Made by a program: the position numbers and the translations under genes. A stretch of DNA of 64,000 nt from Megamerina dolium (taxonomy: Eukaryota > Arthropoda > Insecta > Diptera > Megamerinidae), in the NCBI GenBank assembly GCA_963854835.1, contig OY978525.1:31829253-31893252 (forward strand), in the 5' to 3' direction. Under the pieces are notes generated by a model. It saw nothing but the letters and a program-made list of their open reading frames with translations. It was not told the origin of the DNA and searched no databases. This document shows positions 55,920 to 64,000 of the stretch, in pieces; the stretch's first letter is position 1, and the number at the start of each line of letters is the position of its first letter.

Positions 55920-57000
55920 CAGGGTGATTTTTTAGCAACTTTCTTTTTGGCAACACTGTGTTTGGCCTATAATTTAACCATGAATCGACGTACAAACGAA
56001 CAACGCTTGCAGATTATTGAATTTTATTATCAAAATTCATGCTCAGTTAAGAAAGTGCATAATGCACTTCATCCATTTGATAGTCAGTTTGGGCGACCTT
56101 CTGAAGAGGCTATCGGAATCTTGTGACTAAATTTCGCACCAAATTTACATTCTTGGAGTGAGGACAGAGGAAATTATCGCAGCTGCATACGCCAGTGTTG
56201 TTGATGACCGTGAATTATCGATTCTGAGCCATTCGTAGCAATTGGGCTTCTATTACTCCACTACGTCGAAAGTTTTGCGGAAGGTTTTGAGTGAAAAAAC
56301 TTTTAAAATACAGCAGGTGCAAGAGTTGAAGCCACACGACCTAACACAATGGCTAACTTTTGGTGAATGGGCGCTGGCAAAGATGGATGAAGATACACTT
56401 TTTTATCGGAAAATTGTGTTCAGCGACGAAATTCATTTCTGGTTGAATGGATACGTGAACAATCAAAATTGCAGTATTTGGTGTGAAGGACGGCCAGAAG
56501 CATTGCAAACACTGCTAATGCATTACGAAAAATGCACTATTTGGTGTGGATTATGGGCCGGTGGCATCATTGGACCGTACTTTTTCAAAAACGACGAAGG
56601 ACGCAGGACAGTCACTGTGAATGGCGATGATTAAAAATTTGTGTTTTGGCCAAAATGTAAGATATGGACTTGGCTGACATGTGGTTTTAACAAGACGGTG
56701 CCACATGCCACACAGAATGCGAAACAATGGCCCAATTGAGAGCCGAGTTCGGTGAGTTCGGGGCCGGTCAATTGGCCGCCTAGATTGTGTGATTTAACGC
56801 CTTTAGACTATTTTTTGTTGGGCTATGTAAAGGCTCATGTCTATAGCGACAATCCCGCAAGGATTGACGCACTGGTAGCCAATATTGCAGAATTTATTCG
56901 TAAGATACTGGCCGATATATCCGAGAGAGCATGCCGTTGTCAACATTTACGTGAAATTATCTTTAAACATTGAATTATATAGATCGTTGTATCGACTCAA
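55920..57000 (+). mobile_element. Second DD41D-type family, copy 2 (3' end lost)
   Basis: Starts with the same CAGGGTGATTTTTTAGCAAC end as the copy at 15794 (TA at 55918-55919). The N-terminus is MNRRTNEQRLQIIEFYYQN. Positions 56242-56634 include FSDEIHFWLNGYVNNQNCSI, EKCTIWCGLWAGGIIGPYFF and KNDEGRRTVTVNG. A later part has a damaged QDGATCHT block (after a stop) and RLCDLTPLDYFLLGYVKAHV. The right terminal repeat is missing, and RTE-like LINE sequence begins by about 57045. Confidence 0.8.
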
Positions 57001-57044
57001 ATAAAGTTTTCATCCAGATTCATCCAGATTCATATTCAGATAAG

Positions 57045-57450
57045 CGAATACTTGGAGTTTTCGAGAGAAAAGTCCTACGCAAGATCTTTGGACCTATTTG
57101 CGTTGGTGGCGAGTACCGAATAATGTACAACCATGAGCTGTACGAGCTGTATGCCGATATTGACATAGTAAAGCGCATCAAAATCCAGCGGCTGCGCTGG
57201 CTAGGTCATGTCGAGCGAATGGAAGAACACGCTCCAGCTAAGAAGGTGTTATATTCGGAACCCGCTGGAGGACGACGCAAAAGAGGAAGACCAAACCTCC
57301 GGTGGAAAGACCAAGTACTGGAAAACCTGACGGCGCTTGGAATTTCTAACTGGCACCAGCTAGCGAAGAACAGAGATGGCTGGAGAAGCATGTTATTTTC
57401 GGCCTAAATCGATATTCGGTTGTTATGGCCACATAAGTAAGTAAGTAATA
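57045..57450 (+). mobile_element. RTE-like LINE 3' end, open C-terminal frame
   Basis: Positions 57033-57407 are open: RILGVFERKVLRKIFGPICV, then NHELYELYADIDIVKRIKIQ, RLRWLGHVERMEEHAPAKKV, PAGGRRKRGRPNLRWKDQVL and NWHQLAKNRDGWRSMLFSA. The 3' end is GGTTGTTATGGCCACATAAG with a (TAAG)n tail (about 57434-57448). It is 5'-truncated. It is the best preserved 3' end of this family in the window. Confidence 0.82.
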
Positions 57451-58146
57451 TTTTCCCTCAAGTTAATTATCATATTTTTGGGAATTCTAGGATAGCTACT
57501 ATACAAAATGAATATCATAACACTTCAAAATGGATAAATAATACCGTAAATGCCACGGAGTCATTTCAGGTGGAGTGAAGTGTATAACCAAGCCCAATTA
57601 ATTTTTTATTAGCAATATCTCCCTAACAAAATTGATGTTTATATAAATTTTATTAGAACAAGGTGCTTCTTGCTCTTCGTCTTGTCATTTTATGTTACAA
57701 TGATTTGTTTAATTTTATTGAAACCACAAATATGCGAAGTTTATCACAATTTAAATTATTAAATTAACACCCATATACATTTAAAAGCATAGTAATAATG
57801 GATGATGATGATATTTGAGTCAAAGGTAAGGTTTTGCTTCATTTCATTATTTCAGCAATATCATTTTGGTATTCCTTCACCTTGATATGCGTCGTTGCGG
57901 CATTATAACGCATTATAATGTAGATGTAAGTGTAGCATAATATCAAGTAATATTTATAATACAATAATATTGTAATTGTTACTTTTTCTGCCATTCCATT
58001 CATACAGCCTGCGAGACACCAATATCAAATTTTCTAAAAATTTCATACATAAAGTTTTTTTTTTTTTTGGACAGATCTGATATCTGGACATACTAATGCA
58101 TTTGTCGCATTTTAATAATGATGATTAGCATTAGCAAAAATTTTTC
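57451..58146. other. Intergenic, 3' flank of Gr G
   Basis: AT-rich. No gene or repeat boundary was recognised. Confidence 0.4.
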
Positions 58147-59537
58147 CTAAACTGCAGCAGCTAAATCGAATTGCATCAATACAGTCACTTGTATAAGCGA
58201 ACCCAATAGAAATGAGAAAACTGTCTTGCGATTGAACTCAAAAAGGCCACAGACTTTAAATACAAGCTTATGACATCGTAAGTAGCTTGCAAATATTTCC
58301 AGCTTAAATAGGTAAAAGAAAAAATATGTTTACATATAGAAAATACTTTGATTATTGTATGATAATTCATTAAGGAAAAGAAACAAAAGAAAAGGTTGCA
58401 CTCTCTCACCGTTTGATTGAGATCCTTGTCCTCGTAGACAGCCAACACATCGATAAACTCACGTACCAAAGCTCCAGTATTATCACTCTCTGAGAGAATG
58501 TTTCTTGAAACACTTATTATTAACAATGCATTCCAATAGAATAATCCCAATAGGAAGATGTGGAACACAATTGTTGGAATATGTGTCTCTTTATGGCCAC
58601 CAATGGTGTAGATTACGTAATGTAATAAACGAATATGCAAAATATAGTTTGTAAATAGAATGTATGCGAACGATAATTCACAACATTGAAATATTTTTGC
58701 ACTCAATTGAAAACATTTCAAATGCCTTAGACTCAAGGCGGAAAGTCGTTGAGAAATATTTGCAGTGAATGTTTTCGTTCCCACATTATGATAATTTCGT
58801 AGTATAGATCTTCTCAATCGCTGTTGTATATCATTGAGAGTAATATTAATATATGCAAACTGCTGATAAAGTTGCGAGAAAACATTACAAATCATTATTG
58901 GCATAAACATCATGATTGAATTTAAACTTAAACTGGTTATTGCATGCAAACCGGTATAATCAGTAGTAATTGAAATGAGTATCATTAACATCAAATAGAA
59001 TAGGAATGTTAAAATTTGACATGAAAACATTGAGATCGTACGCCATTTCATACGTATTATGATCTGTTTGTATTTCTTCGAAGAGTTATTCTTATGATCA
59101 CCAGCAGTAGCAGCATTAGCATCATTGTCATCATCACAATCACCAACAACAAAATCATTATCAAAATCATCATCTGGATAACATTTTCGAAAATTTTTAT
59201 ATTGATGAAACGTATTAATCAATTGCTGTCGTTTGAACCATATCTCAATGAGAACAGAAATTGCAGCTAATGTTGTTACCAGCGTTTGAACTAATCCAAA
59301 CCATACAGCTGCTGATACCTTAGACGCCATTAGAAATATAATTTTCAGATATTGAACAACATGTGGTATGATTAATACAATCTGAACAATATGTATTAGA
59401 GCACTGTATATCAGATAGATTTGAGGCTTGCGAAAATTCATGCGTTCCCAATTGAGAGGTGCTGGACACAATCCCATGATAAATGAATAGTAATAAATGC
59501 TATATAACAAAAAATTGTATAAACGATCTTGCAACAT
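58147..59537 (-). CDS. Gustatory receptor G (7tm_7 family), intact, with acidic loop insert
   Basis: Exon 1 is 59537-58410 (376 codons). A GTGAGAG donor follows at 58409; the acceptor ends at 58303 (TTTAAG) and exon 2 is 58302-58147. The junction is phase 0 and the protein has 427 residues. The N-terminus reads SFIMGLCPAPLNWERMNF; exon 2 gives LEIFASYLRCHKLVFKVCGL, then SLIQVTVLMQFD, the TYhhhhhQF-type tail. At about residues 121-152 there is an Asp/Asn-rich stretch (CYPDDDFDNDFVVGDCDDDN and following), encoded by simple GAY/AAY-type repeats. B and D lack it at the corresponding position. It would lie in an intracellular loop. It appears to be the only working member of the E/F/G/H/J group. 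An uninterrupted run past the intron exists but would replace the signature tail, so the spliced form is preferred. Confidence 0.88.
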
Positions 59538-60095
59538 TTTTCACAACAAAATTATAAGTGTTTACTATTTTATTAATTTTTTTTTTATTGTCTTAAGCAA
59601 GAATTTTAAACACGTTTATTCAATGTACTAAATTTAGTTGACTTGTGAACTGAAATTTCCAATTGTTATGTAGTCGTATATATAGTAAATGATTTGGTGT
59701 TCTGGAAAGTTTTCGACCTTAATATGTAGTTGACAATTACTCGTCAACAAAAGTTGGGGTATATCTTTGAACATTTCATTAAAATTGCGGTTATTTGAGC
59801 GAGTCAATATCATTGTGGTTTGTGGAAATGGAAAAAGAATCGAATACCCAACAGTCATTAAATATTTGATTTATGATTTTCCACCTTAAAATTTGGAGCA
59901 GTTGGAGTTAAACGTGGCCGTACTGGCTTGGGAAATGATGAATGTTCAAGACATTCAATCACTAAGTATAGCATCGCTGATATTTATCAAATGGTGTTGG
60001 AAAACTGCTGAATTATAATTAGCGAGATAAACGTTTGCTCATGTTAAATCAAAATACAAATTAAGACTTTAGAAACCCTAGTTTGTTTACATTTG
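59538..60095. other. 5' flank of Gr G
   Basis: AT-rich. It contains a T run at about 59577. No promoter motif was identified. Confidence 0.35.
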
Positions 60096-60099
60096 ATCC

Positions 60100-60720
60100 A
60101 AAAAGTCTTCGACTGAACAATTCCAATGCTCGATTGATGCAATTTAGGCGTCGTTTCAATTAGTTTAGCTGAAACTTTGATACATCTTGTAACACAGAAG
60201 CAAAAATAACGACAAAATCATCGACTGAGCAGGGCAAAACGTCTCCAAAAAAAGCAAAAAAACGATTTTTTCCATTGAGTCTGTGATGTCGACTTTTTTC
60301 TTGCAATAGTCATAGAGTTATCTTGAGCGATTATTTTCAAGTAGAAAGAATAAACATTACCAATGGCGGAAATTGCGAAAAAAGGCAAGACAATGAGCTA
60401 TATCATAGCTCAGCGAATGGCATGCGAAAAACCAGAGATTATACTTGGAAGTGCTTAACAAACCTACTTATTCATCAGATCTAGTCCCAGAAACTTTTTT
60501 TCTATTCCCTAAGCTAAAAATTGCATTCGGAAGACTGAGGTTTTTGTCAGGCGTTTCGTAAACAATTATTTGGCAGAGAAATATATTGAATGCACCGAAC
60601 TGACTAAAGTTAACGAGCATCTATGGCAGAATTGTATAGGGACTTACAATGTATACTAATTGGAATAAAAATAAATATATTTGGATATTGTTTGGTTGGA
60701 AACTTTTCAGACCATCTTCG
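60100..60720 (+). pseudogene. Mariner (SETMAR-like lineage) remnant
   Basis: Decayed frames give QGKTSPKKAKKRFFPLSL-, RVILSDYFQVERINI- and LIHQI...LVPETFFLFPKLK-type matches to the second and third aspartate blocks of Hsmar/cecropia-type mariners. The C-terminal EKYIECTELTKVNEHLWQNC and IGTYNV follow. Many stops. The DNA-binding domain is not visible. Confidence 0.5.
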
Positions 60721-60884
60721 TACACGTATGCAATTTTCATGCACATTACATATCAGAGCAATGGTATATTTATTTTGATTAGATGTTGCGAACTACATGA
60801 AAAATGTTTCGGAAATATATGAAACTATACCTTCATTATTCTCAATTTTTCATTGCCTCAAAAATCGATTAAAAATATATGAGA

Positions 60885-61340
60885 ATTTTTAGAAAAACAC
60901 TAATGGAATACCGACGGTTCAAAAATATGAAGACTGGTACGAGCCATGTCTACTCTTGCATATAGCTCCCGTACAAATTCACTACTCTGGAACATCATTA
61001 TGAAACAGCCATAATTGAAAAATGGTCATACCAAGCCCACAGATTCATATGGGTACCGAGCATAGAAAGTTATTACTCTGTCTCGATCATCTCGACCTTA
61101 TATATTATCCTCAGGATTTTGATGAAAAATAGACGATCCACTTACTACACTTTATATACCTCCCATACAAAGTCCCGGTTATTTCATGACATTCATGACT
61201 AGTATACTGTTAGGAAGATATTCACGACTATTTATAGACGTAATTTACCCATTTTTTGATATATGGACTTTTTACAATAACTCTACATATACTTGTAAAG
61301 GGTACAAATAAGTCGGTCTAGGTCGATTTACAAATGCTTT
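60885..61340. repeat. Diverged copy of the inverted-repeat family
   Basis: Contains TATAGCTCCCGTACAAATTC, then CCATACCAAGCCCAC, ATACCTCCCATACAAAGTC and an end AAGGGTACAAATAAGTCGG. These parallel the CTCCCATACAAAGTC, CCACGCCCAC and AGGGTATAATTTGGTCGG elements of the arms at 26938-31168. It is far more diverged, so it is an old copy. Confidence 0.5.
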
Positions 61341-61739
61341 TATGTACAATTTATAATTGGATGCAAAGTAATGAAAGAAACTACAGCGAGAGTTATATGA
61401 TTACGGTATTTGCACATATAATTAAATTGTTTTTATTTTTATTTACGATTATTATAAGATATAAATAGAATATAAATGTAATTGGCAAAGTGAATTAATC
61501 CATTTAATGCAATTTTTCTCATTTTCAAGCACTAAAATATTGGGAGTAAACAATTGCAATAATTAATAAAAAAGTATATTTGGAGAAAAAAAAGAGGGGT
61601 TTTGAAATTTTACAGTGCGAAAAATATAACACTCGTGCTACAAGAGAATAAAAAATCACAAATTTTTCTTATACCTCCCACATACTCACAATTTCGATAC
61701 CGAAATTGTGAGTATGTCGAAGGTACCAAATTGCTTTCA

Positions 61740-61895
61740 TATCTATAGCATTATTATTATTTAAGGATTGTGTTGCTTGCTGCGATCCTAGTTCTATTGA
61801 GCACCCTATCTTGAACCTAGAGTATGTCTCTAAGTCTAGTATCCATAAGGAAGTTTAACATTTCAACACATTTTCTGGTATTACGTTAGGTTAGT
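61740..61895 (-). repeat. LINE 3' end fragment
   Basis: ACCTAGAGTATGTCTC and nearby bases match the region near 46068 at the 3' end of the LINE at 46030-46825. A TTAGGTTAG motif follows at about 61889. Confidence 0.4.
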
Positions 61896-61904
61896 GTGAG
61901 TTAG

Positions 61905-62247
61905 TTAGGCCAGAAAGGCCCATTGTGATACCACCGAGCTTCTCTTCCAATACTGTTGTGCGTGCTAAATTTGGACAGCATTAGAAGGGACCTACTTATA
62001 TTAGCCGGTTCCGAACGGCAGAATCGTTGTGACATCACTTGAACTTAGCTTTGTCACAGAGCTCTTTTAAGAAGCATTTGTGCCAAATTATTACTGCCGG
62101 GAAAATTGCCATTTCTTGCCGGCAAGTGGGTACAGTTCGAAAGAAGAATCTTTTCGATATTAAATTTTGTTATGTTTTAGCCGGAGATTGAACTCACGAT
62201 CTACAGACCAGAAGGCCAACACACTAACCACTGAACTACGGTTCAGG
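61905..62247 (-). repeat. tRNA-derived SINE, copy 4
   Basis: Reverse orientation. The head is at about 62175-62247 and the body has GTTGTGCGTGCTAAATTTGG and CTTTGTCACAGAGCTC. The 3' end is near AGAAAGGCCCATTG. Divergence from copy 3 is moderate. Confidence 0.8.
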
Positions 62248-62249
62248 TA

Positions 62250-62688
62250 TAAAAAATTGCTCCAAAATTTTTCTTTGTTGAGAGCTTTAGTGCTGGACAC
62301 AATCTTAACACATGCTTCGTAGTTTAATTTTTCCTCGCTGCAGTTTTTGAGATCACTTACATAGTAAATCATGTAGTTATGCCAATGGTATACAATTATC
62401 TACTTCAATTACATTCTCTTCTTTACTATTTAATATTCTCAGTATTTATTGCGACACGTCAATCGTAGTACTACTAAATGGATACAGGATACATTCTAAA
62501 ATATCCACGATAAAGTTAAACTCTTTTAATATTATTTATAATACTTTGAACGAAAATCACAATTTTAAAATTTCTCATCATTCCTATCCTTATCCATTTG
62601 GCTAGAAACAACTCTACACCTCTTAATACATATTATAAAGACGAAACACTATCCCGCATGTGTAATATAATACAGTGGATAGAATAAT
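62250..62688. other. Intergenic, nothing recognised
   Basis: AT-rich, no feature seen. Confidence 0.4.
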
Positions 62689-62689
62689 T

Positions 62690-63560
62690 TTTATCAAACA
62701 ACAAGTCTCCTTTCTCTCAAAAAGAGTCAATAGAGGCACGTTTCAAGGGGCATACTCTCGTCTGGCTTTGGAATGTCGTAGGTAATGCACTGCTGAGAGG
62801 TCTGGGCTGCAAGTAATACAACAGCATATACACATGGCATAGTCCCCACTGTATCCGGCATGGTCACGGTCATTATAAGAAACTTCATTCAAACCTCTCA
62901 AGCAGATCAGTCAAGACCCGCGGTTTGAGTGTATATCCGATGAAAACGATGGTGGTTCTCTTCACTAAACGATATTAACTCGAAACTATTTCACATCTCA
63001 TACTCAAAAACACATGCCTCGACCTCAAAGAAGAGTCTAATTTTTAGGAGTAGTCGTAGATAAGTTTCTAAACCGCACATTATAAACAGAGTCGAAATGG
63101 TGATAGTAGCACTGGGCAAAGAATGGTTTCTTAAACCAAATATCATGCGTTAGATCTACACAGCCGTAGTCAGGCCTATTCTGACGTATGGCATCATAAT
63201 TTGGCGGACTGCTCTTCAGAAAGGATCACATCAAAAGTTTACTCTGTAAAAGAATCCATTCGGTATGTATAATAATTATAAGCGCACTAAATACGACACC
63301 CATGAACACCATAAAGATAATGCTTCATCTTATTCCCCTGGATCTTTTCTGCATAAGAAGTGTGGCCATAACAAGTCTCAGAATAAAAGCACAATAATGG
63401 TCATTCCTTGATAATCACTCAAACCACCCCAATGTTAAAGTTCAATGAAAGATTCACCACTCATATACCTAATAGGAGCGAATGGTATAAGGAATCTGAT
63501 CTTCGCTGATGGCTTTAAATCAGATGGGTTCGTGTGTGAAAGATATTCATTCAGATTCAT
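62690..63560 (+). pseudogene. LINE reverse transcriptase and RNase H remnant
   Basis: With many frameshifts the plus strand gives LTRNYFTSHTQ-, FLGVVVDKFLNR-, VRPILTYGIIIWW-, QKLLCKI- and LIPLDLFC-type matches to the late RT and thumb of R1/jockey-like LINEs. Then near 63500 comes FADGFKSDGFVC, the start of an RNase H domain. An old relic. Confidence 0.55.
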
Positions 63561-63744
63561 TAGAAATTAACCACTCCTTTAGGTTGCCTAACCGCTGTAG
63601 CGTTCTCTAAGTAGCGGCTATATCTCTCTCTATAATCTTAGCCAGGCTTGATACAAGAGCTCTCGGTTTGGGCATTCTAACATCGAAATTCACTATTCGC
63701 TATCGCAGATCTCTTGATGAGATGACTGAGCAGTATAATCCGCA

Positions 63745-63995
63745 CCTGATGGCAAGCAATTGGCAATTCTTTCGGCAGTAAAAGTTTGCCATGAAAAAAG
63801 CTTCTAAAAAAAAAAAGAATTCTGTGACAAAGCTCAGATAAAAATGATGTCACAAGGGTTTTGCCGTTCGGAACCGGCTAAAATAAGTAGGTCGTTTCTA
63901 AAACTGTCCCAAATTTAACACGCACAACAGTACTGGTAGAGAAGCTCGGCCATGGAGCCATTCGGCGCTTATAAGTGCTATATATTTTTTCAGTA
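63745..63995 (+). repeat. tRNA-derived SINE, copy 5, 5'-truncated
   Basis: Starts at GGCAAGCAATTGGCAATTC and continues through GTGACAAAGCTCAGATAAAA, GTTCGGAACCGGCTAAAATA, CACGCACAACAGTACTGG and GCTCGGCCATGGAGCC. The tRNA-like head is missing. Confidence 0.75.
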
Positions 63996-64000
63996 GACTG

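Noticed and set aside
59634..59858. Short open frame upstream of Gr G as an extra exon or gene
   Set aside because: No domain, no splice logic linking it to Gr G, and G has a full N-terminus without it.

Overview
This is an AT-rich stretch of insect nuclear DNA, most likely from a higher fly. The gene structures have short GT-AG introns and polyadenylation signals. The chemoreceptors are insect gustatory receptors (Gr, 7tm_7 family). The repeats are typical of flies: Tc1/mariner elements with a DD41D-type catalytic triad (the 'rosa' type, first known from the tephritid Ceratitis rosa), a jockey non-LTR element, several mariner lineages and a tRNA-derived SINE. A tephritid fruit fly is my best guess, but nothing seen fixes the species.

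The backbone is a decaying Gr cluster. Three Gr genes look complete after splicing: B (14205-15497), D (41212-42509) and G (58147-59537), all on the minus strand with one large exon plus a short C-terminal exon. At least eight more Gr loci are broken. They are A (10763-12011, frameshifts), C (21084-22320, lost start and one in-frame stop), F (33650-34561), H (38380-38853) and I (39004-39110, one exon only). The rest are E (44967-45800), J (52985-53483, cut by a transposon) and K (about 2040-5045, scattered by insertions). They fall into three groups: A/B/K, C/D/I and E/F/G/H/J.

The only other host-type gene is a three-exon minus-strand gene at 49423-51579. It encodes a leucine-rich-repeat protein that looks like TCTE1/DRC5, a subunit of the axonemal dynein regulatory complex.

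The rest is mobile DNA. (1) A jockey-clade LINE at 22435-26385 has both ORFs open and a 12-bp target duplication, but essentially no 5' UTR; it sits just upstream of Gr C. (2) Three copies of a rosa-like DD41D element (6178-7475, 36710-37976, 53484-54786) have TA target sites and matching terminal inverted repeats, and every copy is disabled. (3) A second DD41D family has two copies (15794-16981, 55920-57000). (4) Two copies of a ~1.4-1.9 kb repeat in opposite orientation form a large imperfect palindrome (26938-31168). (5) A tRNA-derived SINE has six copies. (6) An RTE-like LINE has four fragments, most ending in short TAA or TAAG tails. (7) There are many mariner, piggyBac-like, R1-like and RNase H fragments.

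The main story is birth and decay of a fly taste-receptor array under heavy transposon insertion. I found no CRISPR array, free-standing tRNA or rRNA gene, operon or clear foreign gene cluster.
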